NCBI RefSeq assembly: GCF_016185115.1
Contig: NZ_JACPOF010000029.1
Coordinates: 374,530-438,529, forward strand
Direction: 5' to 3'
Source: Polaromonas sp.
Lineage (GTDB): Bacteria; Pseudomonadota; Gammaproteobacteria; Burkholderiales; Burkholderiaceae_C
Length of the DNA: 64,000 nt
Shown here one piece after another: positions 20,336 through 28,998 of this stretch. The notes below the pieces were generated by a model. The model made no database searches, was not told the DNA's origin, and saw only the letters and a program-made list of their open reading frames with translations. A program made the translations under genes and the position numbers. Within the stretch, counting starts at the first letter, position 1; each line of letters opens with the position of its first letter.

Positions 20336-21472
20336 TCAATAGGTGTTGGTCTTCTCGAGCACAGACCTGTCCAGCGACAGTGCCGTCAGGTATTGAGATA
20401 TCCGTTTGCCAGCAAGGCCATCGCCAAATCTATTGTTACATGGCCACCTTCCATGGTGGAACGCTTCTTCAACGGCGGCCTGGATAGCGTCCGCCGCAGG
20501 ATTGACGTCCCGGACATTGCTGTTCCTTTCCCGGGACCTCTGGCGATCGCCGACATTAACCACCGGCGTGCCAAAAGAAGCGGCCTCAATGATGCCCGCA
20601 GAAGAATTGCCCACCATCACGGTGCAATGTTTCATGGCTGAACAGAACAAGGGCCTCGGAATGTGCCGCAAACGACTGGAGCCCTCAGGCAAGGCCACCA
20701 GCGCCAAAGCCCGGTGGATTTCATGCGATCCGGCGTCCGAATTGGGCTCCAGCCAGACAACAGGCAAGCCAACGCGCTTGAGGGCCATGAGGATCGCTTC
20801 TGTCTGTGCAAAGGCATCACCAGCCTGCTGGACTACCGGATGAAACACCCCCAGCACAAAACGCGAAGCGAAAGGAAGCCCGAGCGCCTGCGTACACTCT
20901 TCCAGGGACAGGTTGGCGTCCTCGACGATGCCATCCAGCCCGGGAGCGCCTGTGACCTCTATGCGCGATGGCATCTCTCCCATGCGGACCAGGCGCTCAC
21001 GGGACTCTTGCGTTGCGACCAGATGGTAGTGGCTGAGTTTGCTGATCGCATGCCTGACAGGCTCATCCACCGTACCGGAGCGTTCGCCCCCGTGTATGTG
21101 CACGCAGACAATTCCCAGATGCATTGCAGCAATGGCGCCCGCAAGCATCTCGCCACGGTCACCGAGCAGCAGCAGGATGTCCGGCTTTTCCGCACTCAAC
21201 AAGCTGGTCATGCCCAAAATACATTGCCCCACGCCTGCCGACATGCCCTCAGGTGTACGACTCGCGGTATCTATCGGTACCTCACCGCAAATACGCAACG
21301 ATGTCGCACGGATTTCCTCAACCGTATTCCCAAAGTCGGCATGAAGATGCATGCCGGTCACCGCCACGCTCAAGTCGGCGACGGATGCCAGTTGCTTCAG
21401 GGTGGACTTCATGAGGCCAAAATCCGCGCGCGTACCGCTCAGGTAGATGATCTTGCGCCTGGCTTTGCTCAT
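20336..21472 (-). CDS. Hydrolysing nucleotide-sugar 2-epimerase (NeuC/LegG type)
   Basis: A 378-residue GT-B-fold enzyme predicted to release 2,4-diacetamido-2,4,6-trideoxymannose from its nucleotide. Visible are the N-terminal LSGTRADFGLMKS and, near 280, VGNSSAGIIEAASFGTPVVNVGDRQ. The track start at 21481 is a TTG; I choose ATG 21472, which gives MSKARRKIIYLSG, the usual N-terminus. It follows the NeuB-type gene with 5 bp between, and the two enzymes act consecutively. Confidence 0.9.
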   Translation of the reverse strand: MSKARRKIIYLSGTRADFGLMKSTLKQLASVADLSVAVTGMHLHADFGNTVEEIRATSLRICGEVPIDTASRTPEGMSAGVGQCILGMTSLLSAEKPDILLLLGDRGEMLAGAIAAMHLGIVCVHIHGGERSGTVDEPVRHAISKLSHYHLVATQESRERLVRMGEMPSRIEVTGAPGLDGIVEDANLSLEECTQALGLPFASRFVLGVFHPVVQQAGDAFAQTEAILMALKRVGLPVVWLEPNSDAGSHEIHRALALVALPEGSSRLRHIPRPLFCSAMKHCTVMVGNSSAGIIEAASFGTPVVNVGDRQRSRERNSNVRDVNPAADAIQAAVEEAFHHGRWPCNNRFGDGLAGKRISQYLTALSLDRSVLEKTNTY

Positions 21473-21477
21473 GATGG

Positions 21478-22524
21478 TCAATGTGCGGAAGCTTCAACCA
21501 GCAGGTTCCACTGCAATACGGTACCAGCTGCAATATCCACAGCCGCGAGGCGGCCAGGCAACTCCGGCAGATGGCGGGGTTCGATGCCGGTGGCTGGCCT
21601 GCGACAAAGGAGTTTTTCCGCTGTGATGACTTCTCCGGCCGCAATATTCACCGCTGCAACGACGCTGCGTCGTGCAACCCTGGCGGTATCCAGCTCCTCG
21701 GGCAACGGAGCCTTCACGCCATCGCCCAGCATGGCGCTTATACGGCGTATACCACCGACCATCTGGGCAAACTCATCTGGTTCAAGGGAAGCACTGTGAT
21801 CAGGCCCTGGCATGTCCCGATCAAGCGTCAGATGTTTTTCGATCACCCGGGCGCCGAGCGCTACAGCAGCCAGGGGGGCTTCGATGCCCAGGCTGTGGTC
21901 CGAATAACCTGTCAACACACCCAGATCGCCAGCCATGCTCACCATGGCCCGCAGGTTAAGCGTCTCATCAGGCGCGGGATAAGCCGATGTGCAATGAAGG
22001 ATGACAACGTCATGCAAGTCGCCACGCGCAGCCTGAATCCATCCAATGGCCTCGCTGACTTCTTCCATCGTGCCCATACCGGTAGACATCAGAAGCGGCA
22101 ACCGGGTGGCAGCCGCATGCTCCACCAGTGCACGATGCGTCAGCTCCCCTGAAGACAGTTTGAGCCGCCGCACCCCGAGGCCGACCAGCATGTCGACTGC
22201 AGCCACAGAAAACGGCGTGGAGAAAAATTCAATCCCGATGACATCGCAGTGCGCCTTGATCAGCTCATGCTGCTGCTGCGATAACTCCAGTTTCTCGAGC
22301 ATCAGGAACTGGTCCTGGGCACCCGTCTGGCGCTCCTGGTATTTCGCCGTGGGGGCACCACGCACTACCAGGTCTTTTGCGCGGAAGGTCTGGAACTTCA
22401 CGGCATCTGCGCCTGCATTTTTGGCAGCGTCGCATAGCTGCAATGCCAGCGAAATATCTCCGTTGTGGTTAACGCCCGCTTCTGCAATCACGAAGACATG
22501 CTGACCGTTCACCACGCTGTCCAC
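21478..22524 (-). CDS. Nonulosonic acid synthase (NeuB/LegI type)
   Basis: Condenses a diacetamido-trideoxymannose-type sugar with phosphoenolpyruvate. It has 348 residues: a TIM barrel with AEAGVNHNGD, KFQTF, HCTSAYP and EKHLTLDRDMPGPDH, then a C-terminal SAF/antifreeze-like domain (from about 290) with the conserved RRSVVAA arginine. The surrounding PglF/E/D-like genes suggest legionaminic rather than sialic acid. The start is GTG (22524); nearby GTG codons 9-12 nt downstream are alternatives. It overlaps the SDR gene by 16 nt. Confidence 0.9.
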   Translation of the reverse strand: MDSVVNGQHVFVIAEAGVNHNGDISLALQLCDAAKNAGADAVKFQTFRAKDLVVRGAPTAKYQERQTGAQDQFLMLEKLELSQQQHELIKAHCDVIGIEFFSTPFSVAAVDMLVGLGVRRLKLSSGELTHRALVEHAAATRLPLLMSTGMGTMEEVSEAIGWIQAARGDLHDVVILHCTSAYPAPDETLNLRAMVSMAGDLGVLTGYSDHSLGIEAPLAAVALGARVIEKHLTLDRDMPGPDHSASLEPDEFAQMVGGIRRISAMLGDGVKAPLPEELDTARVARRSVVAAVNIAAGEVITAEKLLCRRPATGIEPRHLPELPGRLAAVDIAAGTVLQWNLLVEASAH

Positions 22525-23297
22525 CCGCCATCAACAACCAGGTTGTGTCCCGTCACATATTTGGCTGCGTCGCTGGTCAGGTACCGCATGGCCTGAACCA
22601 TATCGTCAGCTTCAGCCATGCGGCCCAAGGGTGTCCGGCGGGAATAATTTTCCACGAAGGTGTCGTTCTGGCCACTGAAAACACCGCCCGGAGTAATGGC
22701 ATTCACACGCACACCGCGATGCCCCCAATACGCCGCAAGATATTTTGTAAGGCCCCACAAGCCTGCCTTGCTTGCCGCGTAGATGGCAGGCGTGTTGATT
22801 GCACGCCCCATATATTCGGAGCCTTCGTAAATCCGCTGGTCCGGCGCCACGATACCGTAGATGGAGAGCGTATTCACAATGCTTCCGGAGCCCCGCTTCG
22901 CCATCGGGCTGCCAAAAACCTGGGCACACAGCATGGCGCCAGTCAGATTCACCGACATCACCTCATTCCACTCGTTGACAGGGAAGGTCTCAAATGGTTC
23001 GAAAAAATTGTTGGATTTCGTTGCCGCATTGTTAAGCAGCCCGTCCGCAAGTCCCCAACGAGATTCCAGCAACGCGTGGGCCTTGATCAGCGAATCGCGG
23101 CTGGCAACGTCGGCAACGCAGGTGATCATGGCATCGTGGGATTTACCCAGGCGCTCCTCAAGCAAGCCGGGATCACGATCCAGCGCAAACACGCGCGCAC
23201 CGGCTTCAACAAAAGCATTGACCACCTGGGAACCAATGATGCCCGCAGCCCCGCTCAGCACGACGACCTTGCCGTCCAATGAAAACGCATCCTTCAT
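22509..23297 (-). CDS. Short-chain dehydrogenase (PtmA-like)
   Basis: A 262-residue classical SDR: GAAGIIGSQV cofactor loop, NNAA, catalytic Ser in NTLSIYG and YAASK near 170. Homologues called PtmA accompany CMP-legionaminate genes in Campylobacter and related clusters, where the exact reaction is not settled. It overlaps the cytidylyltransferase gene upstream by 4 nt and neuB downstream by 16 nt. Confidence 0.88.
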   Translation of the reverse strand: MKDAFSLDGKVVVLSGAAGIIGSQVVNAFVEAGARVFALDRDPGLLEERLGKSHDAMITCVADVASRDSLIKAHALLESRWGLADGLLNNAATKSNNFFEPFETFPVNEWNEVMSVNLTGAMLCAQVFGSPMAKRGSGSIVNTLSIYGIVAPDQRIYEGSEYMGRAINTPAIYAASKAGLWGLTKYLAAYWGHRGVRVNAITPGGVFSGQNDTFVENYSRRTPLGRMAEADDMVQAMRYLTSDAAKYVTGHNLVVDGGWTAW

Positions 23298-23983
23298 GCA
23301 AGCCCTCTTTTTTTCATCAGCAACTCGACCAGGTCAAAGTCAATGGGGTGATCGATGTCAATGGATCGCTCCCTTGGCATCACGTGCAACCTGATTTTTT
23401 GCGCATCCCACAATGAAGAAGACAGTGTATGGCGATGCCATGCATAAATCGACGCGTTCATGGCATACACGGTCGGCGCCGACTGCCTGCCAAGCACTTC
23501 CGTCGCAGGGGGGCAAACACGTTCGAAGAACCCGTTGGGTTTGCACTCCACCATGTTGAAGTACGGGTTTTTGTCTGCCTCATAACCCGTGATCACCACA
23601 TCAGTCTCGGCATCAAGCATTTTGAAGCAGGTCTGTATGTCGATGACATCGCGCAGGGGGGATGTAGGGTCAAGGTCAACAATAGACCTTACCGGTCCGC
23701 GATTTGCCTCCACCCACTCAACCAGATGCTGGATGACCGGCAACTTCCCGGCAGTGGCGGTAGCCAGCTCTGCGGGGCGCAAAAAAGGCACCTGGGCACC
23801 TGCTGCCGCTGCCGCCACCGCAATGTCCTGACTGTCAGTGGAAACAAAAATATGGTCGGCGATACCGGCTTCCAGGGCCTGGCCAATGGTCCACGCGATC
23901 AGCGGTTTGCCGCAAAGCATGCGGATATTCTTTCCCGGTACCCCCGCAGAGCCACCCCGGGCACAAATGGTGATGATGTTCAC
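23294..23983 (-). CDS. CMP-nonulosonate cytidylyltransferase (PtmB/NeuA type)
   Basis: Activates the nonulosonic acid with CTP. It has 229 residues; the N-terminal CARGGSAGVPGKNI is the signature CTP-binding loop, and DLDPTSPLRD and IDIDHPIDFDL complete the family pattern. ATGA overlaps on both sides (oxidoreductase upstream, SDR downstream). Confidence 0.92.
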   Translation of the reverse strand: MNIITICARGGSAGVPGKNIRMLCGKPLIAWTIGQALEAGIADHIFVSTDSQDIAVAAAAAGAQVPFLRPAELATATAGKLPVIQHLVEWVEANRGPVRSIVDLDPTSPLRDVIDIQTCFKMLDAETDVVITGYEADKNPYFNMVECKPNGFFERVCPPATEVLGRQSAPTVYAMNASIYAWHRHTLSSSLWDAQKIRLHVMPRERSIDIDHPIDFDLVELLMKKRGLA

Positions 23984-24948
23984 GCGGCGGCCTCGTGTAT
24001 GGCCAGCATGAGACCGGCTGTCTTCAGCCCGTCAGCCAGTGGAGAGACCAGCTTGTGCCCCTGACTTCCTGCAGCTGCAAGCCAGTCCATTATTTGAAGT
24101 TGATAGGTTTGCGCGATGTCAAAATCCTGGAGCCTGTCATTGATGACACGACTGCCTTCGCGTGTCTCAAGCGTGATATTTTTCTTCATCAGATCAACAA
24201 TAAACGTTCCTGCCGCCGTCACCAGCACATACCTCCTGACGGGCAGCTGGGAGACATAGTCAAGGCTGACCACCACAGGTGCCCCCTGCGCTGTTTTGAG
24301 CAAGGCCACATGAACATCATTCGATTCAATCGGCAATGAACTCAAATGCCCAGCAACAGAGGCCCCCACCGACAGCGGCCCCAGCAGCCACTGGGCCATG
24401 TCAATTTCATGCACCAGATCAAACAGGACACCGCCACCTTGCGAAGCGAAAGCGCTGTAACTGTCTTTCAGTTCCCTGCCCGGCCTCCACTGGGTCAATT
24501 CCTGCCCCACCTCCAGGTGCGCCCTCAGTACCCCGCATGGGGCATCACGCTCAAGCTCGATACGAAGCTTTGCAAGTGCGGGGAGGTAGCGGAGATTGCA
24601 TCCGACCACAACAGCTGGTGAAGCAGTGCTTCTTTCTGCAAGCGCGCACAACTGGTCAAATTGCACCCGGTCTGTGACAAGGGGCTTCTCGACCAGACAC
24701 GGGATTCCGCTCTCAAGGCACAGGGCGAGTTCTGATGAATGTCTCGAAGAGATGCTGGCAATCACTACGGCGTCTGGCTGCCAGGCAAAGCCGTCATCAA
24801 TTCCGCCCAGCACCTTGCAAGGGCCGAAAACAGGGTCAATCTCACCGGTACCGGAGATAACGGCGATCTCCACATCGGGAATCAACTCTCGCAGATGACG
24901 CACATGCCTTTTGGCGATGGAGCCGCGTCCGGTGACAAGGACACGCAT
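23980..24948 (-). CDS. Gfo/Idh/MocA-family oxidoreductase (PtmF-like)
   Basis: NAD(P)-dependent sugar oxidoreductase of 322 residues, starting MRVLVTGRGSIAKRHVRHL with a GxGxxA/G-like Rossmann loop. The EKPLVTD motif near residue 90 is typical of the family. The ATG at 24948 lies 5 bp after the hisH stop; the track's 36-residue extension runs into hisH and is rejected. A homologous oxidoreductase (PtmF) sits in Campylobacter legionaminate loci. The substrate is unknown. Confidence 0.85.
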   Translation of the reverse strand: MRVLVTGRGSIAKRHVRHLRELIPDVEIAVISGTGEIDPVFGPCKVLGGIDDGFAWQPDAVVIASISSRHSSELALCLESGIPCLVEKPLVTDRVQFDQLCALAERSTASPAVVVGCNLRYLPALAKLRIELERDAPCGVLRAHLEVGQELTQWRPGRELKDSYSAFASQGGGVLFDLVHEIDMAQWLLGPLSVGASVAGHLSSLPIESNDVHVALLKTAQGAPVVVSLDYVSQLPVRRYVLVTAAGTFIVDLMKKNITLETREGSRVINDRLQDFDIAQTYQLQIMDWLAAAGSQGHKLVSPLADGLKTAGLMLAIHEAAA

Positions 24949-24953
24949 GGGGT

Positions 24954-25613
24954 CTAAAGCTCCAGGAAACCGGAAAGGATGGTCAGGCCGTGCGCGGCAC
25001 TCCGCTCCGGGTGAAACTGGCAACCATAAATGGAACCACGCGCGACTGCAGCACAAATACGGACACCGTCGTAAAAAGTGTCGGCCAGCCTGTGCTCCTC
25101 GTTTTCAGGGACGGGCGCGAATGAATGCACAAAGTACATCGGTTCGCCGGGGTTCACATGGGCCAATACAGTCTTGTCCCATGATGCACGGGCAACAGGC
25201 AAGGCCAGCGCACTCCAGCCGATATGCGGAATACGATGCGCTTTGCCATCCACACCCGCAGCAGCCACAGGCATGACACGGCCCGGTATCAAACCAAGGC
25301 CGGCATGTTCCCCAAACTCTTCACCCACATCAAAAAGCATCTGGGCGCCCACGCAGATTCCCAAAAACGGCCGCTCGGTCAGGGCGTATCTTTTGACGAG
25401 GTCGTCAAAACCCCGGCTCTTCAACTCCGTCATGCCATCGGCAAAGGCGCCAACCCCGGGAAGCACCAGCCTGTCGGGCATCACCGTCACCTGCGACGCA
25501 TGGTCAACGACGGTCACCTCTGCACCGCAATGTCGAAGCGCCCTCACGACATTGAGCAGATTGCCGATGCCGTAGTCAATCACAGTCACAGGCTTGCCTG
25601 ATGCTGCGCTCAC
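24954..25613 (-). CDS. hisH: Glutamine amidotransferase subunit HisH (glycan paralogue)
   Basis: Class I glutaminase releasing ammonia for its HisF partner, 219 residues. The catalytic triad is visible: Cys in GICVGAQ (about 84), and His and Glu in QFHPERS (about 200). It overlaps hisF by 4 nt. Placement between the oxidoreductase and wbuX-like genes, with no other his genes nearby, indicates the accessory copy that feeds sugar amidination rather than histidine synthesis. Confidence 0.9.
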   Translation of the reverse strand: MSAASGKPVTVIDYGIGNLLNVVRALRHCGAEVTVVDHASQVTVMPDRLVLPGVGAFADGMTELKSRGFDDLVKRYALTERPFLGICVGAQMLFDVGEEFGEHAGLGLIPGRVMPVAAAGVDGKAHRIPHIGWSALALPVARASWDKTVLAHVNPGEPMYFVHSFAPVPENEEHRLADTFYDGVRICAAVARGSIYGCQFHPERSAAHGLTILSGFLEL

Positions 25614-26365
25614 AGCCGGACCTCCAGGCCATACTGCCTTGCCTGCTGCTTGATTTCACCAACCGTGGTCCGTTGCCAGTGCAAGGCGTCGGCAATTGCA
25701 ATCGCCGAGGTACCCACATCGCTGGCCCGCTTCAAATCGGCGGGGTCACCAAAACCGCCACTGGCGATCACAGGCACGTTCACCCGTGCGTTCACAGCAC
25801 GCATCAACTCGATATCAAGCCCCTTGCGGGTGCCTTCCTGGTCGACGGCTGTGACCAGTATTTCGCCTGCCCCCAGGCTGACAGCGCGGGCAATCCAGTC
25901 CACAACATCAAGACCGGTATGTTCCCGCCCGTTGTCTGTATAGGCCTCCCACTTTCCCGGTCCGGTACGCTTGGCTTCCACCGATAGAACCATGCACTGC
26001 GAGCCGTAGCGGTTTGAAACCTCGGAAATCAGTTCGGGACGGGCAATGGCAGCGGTATTGATGGCGACCTTGTCGGCCCCGGAGCGCAGCATGGTATGCA
26101 CATCATCAATCGACCGTATGCCGCCGCCCACCGTGATGGGGATGTAAATCTGGTCGGCAGCGCGCTGGATGATGTCGGTCAGGTTGTTGCGCTGATAAAG
26201 GCTGGCAACAATGTCCATGAAGATGATCTCGTCTGCCCCTTGCGCATAGTATTTCAGCGCGAACTCATGGGGGTCGCCCACCACGCGCAGACCTTCGAGA
26301 CGTATACCCTTGATAAGGTTGGCGCCCTTGACATCCAGACGCGGAATAATGCGCAGGCCTGCCAT
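25610..26365 (-). CDS. hisF: HisF-like cyclase subunit (glycan paralogue)
   Basis: TIM-barrel partner of HisH, 251 residues. The first catalytic Asp is kept (IPRLDVKG, Asp11), and so is the late Asp in TAVDQEGT. The Asp130 block, normally IDAKR, reads VEAKR, a Glu substitution. The phosphate-loop VGGGIR and ASGGFGD are present. Loss of the canonical Asp fits a protein that passes ammonia to WbuX instead of closing the imidazole ring. Six bp separate it from wbuX. Confidence 0.88.
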   Translation of the reverse strand: MAGLRIIPRLDVKGANLIKGIRLEGLRVVGDPHEFALKYYAQGADEIIFMDIVASLYQRNNLTDIIQRAADQIYIPITVGGGIRSIDDVHTMLRSGADKVAINTAAIARPELISEVSNRYGSQCMVLSVEAKRTGPGKWEAYTDNGREHTGLDVVDWIARAVSLGAGEILVTAVDQEGTRKGLDIELMRAVNARVNVPVIASGGFGDPADLKRASDVGTSAIAIADALHWQRTTVGEIKQQARQYGLEVRL

Positions 26366-26371
26366 CTTCGA

Positions 26372-27691
26372 TCAGGCCGGCGTGTTGAATACGGAGTGCC
26401 GCAGCTTCCACTGACCGTTTTCATGCTTCCACAGATGAGGCGACCTGAAGTTGTCGGTGAGTCGGCTGAAGTAATCCCGATCCAGAATCGGGCTTTCAAA
26501 CATCTTGTGTGCTTTCGGGAATTCCTTCGCGGGGATGCTGAGGTAGCGGAATATCTCGTCAGCAAAACGCTCAGGAAACTCGCCGTCGTAACGCTTGACC
26601 AGCGCCACGCCTTCATCGCGATTGATGTCCCTGGAACGGATTTCCTGCGCGGCATCGTAGGTTGCACGCCCAATGCCAAACTTGGTGAAAGTCGTGTAGT
26701 AATGAAAGTCGTCTATGCGGTCATCAATGCTGTTGTACTTGCTGTACGTACCCGGCGTGCGCTCAGGCGATGCTTCAAAGCCGCCATGTTCAACCGCATA
26801 GTAATAGCAGCTCTGTGGGTGCCATTTCAGGTAATAGCCCAGGTAATGCACTTCGATTTGTTTTTTCTCTATCTGCACCGGGTCGGCAGGCAGATAGGGA
26901 AGAAGATCCTGCTCTTCAACACCGAAATCGTCGTACAGGCTCTGGATTGGCGTTCCGCCCAGATGAATCTTCGACTTGTCGTTTGAGGTGAAATAAGACC
27001 AGTCGCGTTTTGCGCTGTTGGTATCGCCGATGGGGTTGCCGTATTCAGCCTCGTTTTCGCCGTAAATGACAAATGGAATGTCATGCAGTATGGCCATCTT
27101 GGGGGCCAGCGACTTCTGGCCGAACATGAAGGCCTGAAAGGGGTGAAACAGGTTATCGACCGCAAGCCTTGTCAGCAAGCGATGCACACGCCCATTCGGC
27201 GTCATCAGGTAGTTGTCGAAACCGGCATGCAGCCAGGACTCAAAGTTCTTCCATCCCCATTCGGTGTACACATGGGGTGCCCACGTCACCGTAAGCGGGT
27301 GCATGTTGAAGCGCGTCTTGAGAATGTGTGAGGCGTAAAAACTGTCCTTGCCGCCGGAGCCCGGCACCAGGCAGTCGTAACCGGACTTGCTGCGGAACTT
27401 GTCGCACAGGGCTGCGAGCTGGTCTTCGCGGGTCTTCCAGTCAATGGTGTTGTGCTTTTGCTCCGCAAACAGGCAGGCATCACAAATGCCGTCTTCATTA
27501 AAGGCGATGGTCGCCTTTTTGCTGTCTTTGGTGTGCTGGTATTCAACCGCTGAATTTGGGCGCTGGTTTGAAATCACGCAGTGCCTGCAGAAGTGCACAT
27601 AACGGGGCAAACCATATTTGACCTGTGCATCATCATCACTTGCTGAAAAAATGCTTAGGTCAACGGGCGAGGGATTCTTGATGAGTGACAT
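26372..27691 (-). CDS. N-acetyl sugar amidotransferase (WbuX/WbpG/PseA type)
   Basis: A 439-residue ATP-pyrophosphatase-type enzyme predicted to convert an N-acetyl group into an acetamidino group, using ammonia from HisH/HisF. An N-terminal Cys cluster (FCRHC about 35-38; ICDAC about 70-73) looks like a zinc knuckle, and the PP-loop is PGSGGKDS (about 112). In Pseudomonas O-antigen and Campylobacter pseudaminate loci the relatives WbpG and PseA do this job. The product here is likely a 5-acetamidino nonulosonate. Confidence 0.9.
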   Translation of the reverse strand: MSLIKNPSPVDLSIFSASDDDAQVKYGLPRYVHFCRHCVISNQRPNSAVEYQHTKDSKKATIAFNEDGICDACLFAEQKHNTIDWKTREDQLAALCDKFRSKSGYDCLVPGSGGKDSFYASHILKTRFNMHPLTVTWAPHVYTEWGWKNFESWLHAGFDNYLMTPNGRVHRLLTRLAVDNLFHPFQAFMFGQKSLAPKMAILHDIPFVIYGENEAEYGNPIGDTNSAKRDWSYFTSNDKSKIHLGGTPIQSLYDDFGVEEQDLLPYLPADPVQIEKKQIEVHYLGYYLKWHPQSCYYYAVEHGGFEASPERTPGTYSKYNSIDDRIDDFHYYTTFTKFGIGRATYDAAQEIRSRDINRDEGVALVKRYDGEFPERFADEIFRYLSIPAKEFPKAHKMFESPILDRDYFSRLTDNFRSPHLWKHENGQWKLRHSVFNTPA

Positions 27692-27748
27692 GAACGTCCG
27701 GAAGGTTTTGCTGGCGTGCTACGGCCCCGCCGCAACTGCATGCCCTGA

Positions 27749-28951
27749 TTATAGGAATCCACGAAGGACATCCAGCACTCTGGCAGTCGCATTCGCGTGA
27801 ACTTGTTCCGGCTGGCGGCGCGGCCGGTGAACACAACGATCAAGCGCCGCGCAGATATCCGCCTCCCGCACGGCCTCATCGGCAATGCCGTAAGCTTTCA
27901 GGGGCATGGCATCGTCAAATACCGACCCCAGCACCTGTACCAGCACCGTACCGGCCAGATGGCCTTCAAGCCCCACCGTCGAATTGAGCGTCACCACGAG
28001 ATCGACAGCTTGCAGCAAGGCAGGCAGGCCCGTCTCCTGACCTGTAAATACGATGCGCGGATCATCAGGTACTGCGGGCAAAGCCTCACCGGCACGCGGC
28101 CGGATGCAGAGCACGCAGTCATCACGCGACAAAACCCAGCGAATCACGCCTGCCAGCGCGCGCCCGGGAAGATCGACGTCGCCCGGCAGGCCGTTGAAGG
28201 GGTGATAGGCCGGCTCGACCTGTGTGGGCCACAGAAGCACATATTTGCCGTTCCATTGCTTCTCAGACCTTAAACGAAGGCCTTCCTGCACATGTGCAGG
28301 GTCACCCAGGGTGTCGAATGCCGGGTTACCCGTGACGACGATCTGTTCATTCCCCCTGCCCGCCGCGACAAGAAACTTTTTGACCGATTCATTCAGCACG
28401 CACACGCGATCGGCGTAAGAGACATCACCTATCCACTTGACCTCATCCAGGCAAAAAAGGTCCACCATACACACCGACGGCAGGCCGAGGCGCCTGGCCG
28501 CCGTGATGGCAGCACGTTCAGAGCGGGGAGAGTTGGTTCCTACAACGAGTGCAGGAGCCACTTTTGCCACCATTCTCTCCAGGGTTTGCAGGGGAAGAAA
28601 GGCCTGGCGGCCCTCCCTTAAATACAGCCGCTCCGCTTCTACGGGGCCAACATCCCGCACCAGCTCCGCGTAACACAGACCCAGATAAGCCACGCTTTCC
28701 TCAGGGTCAGCTACGGGACCCTTGAGGTCAGCCAGCAAGCGCCTGCCATACACAAGTGCAGGCTCATCGTCAGCAGTCAGGAAATCCCTGAATTGCAACA
28801 GCTCGAGGCCCGCAGCCCTGACAACAGACGCAGCAGTTGTCAAAGCCAGCACCACAGGGCGCGCCACCCCGCTGTCTGCCAGCGCCCGTGCCACAGGCAC
28901 CACCATGCGTACATGACCACTGCCGTAGGTGACAAACAGGACAGTTTTCAT
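27749..28951 (-). CDS. Putative GT-B-fold glycosyltransferase
   Basis: A 400-residue protein with an N-terminal GSGHVRMVVPVARAL, as in UDP-sugar-using GT-B enzymes, and a C-terminal nucleotide-side motif, TLNSTVGLEGHLAG (about 340). I choose the internal ATG at 28951 (MKTVLFVTYGSGH), because the 14 residues before it look non-coding; neither start has a good ribosome-binding site. It is the only evident glycosyltransferase in the cluster besides the initiating enzyme, so it may transfer the nonulosonate or an acceptor sugar. I cannot assign a CAZy family with certainty. Confidence 0.65.
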   Translation of the reverse strand: MKTVLFVTYGSGHVRMVVPVARALADSGVARPVVLALTTAASVVRAAGLELLQFRDFLTADDEPALVYGRRLLADLKGPVADPEESVAYLGLCYAELVRDVGPVEAERLYLREGRQAFLPLQTLERMVAKVAPALVVGTNSPRSERAAITAARRLGLPSVCMVDLFCLDEVKWIGDVSYADRVCVLNESVKKFLVAAGRGNEQIVVTGNPAFDTLGDPAHVQEGLRLRSEKQWNGKYVLLWPTQVEPAYHPFNGLPGDVDLPGRALAGVIRWVLSRDDCVLCIRPRAGEALPAVPDDPRIVFTGQETGLPALLQAVDLVVTLNSTVGLEGHLAGTVLVQVLGSVFDDAMPLKAYGIADEAVREADICAALDRCVHRPRRQPEQVHANATARVLDVLRGFL

Positions 28952-28998
28952 GGGCACCAAATCAGGTCTTGTGCGCGGCTGCCCGGCATGCAAGGCGC

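Noticed and set aside
20663-21799. 378-codon plus-strand ORF
   Set aside because: Antisense to the neuC- and neuB-type genes, both of which show catalytic motifs.
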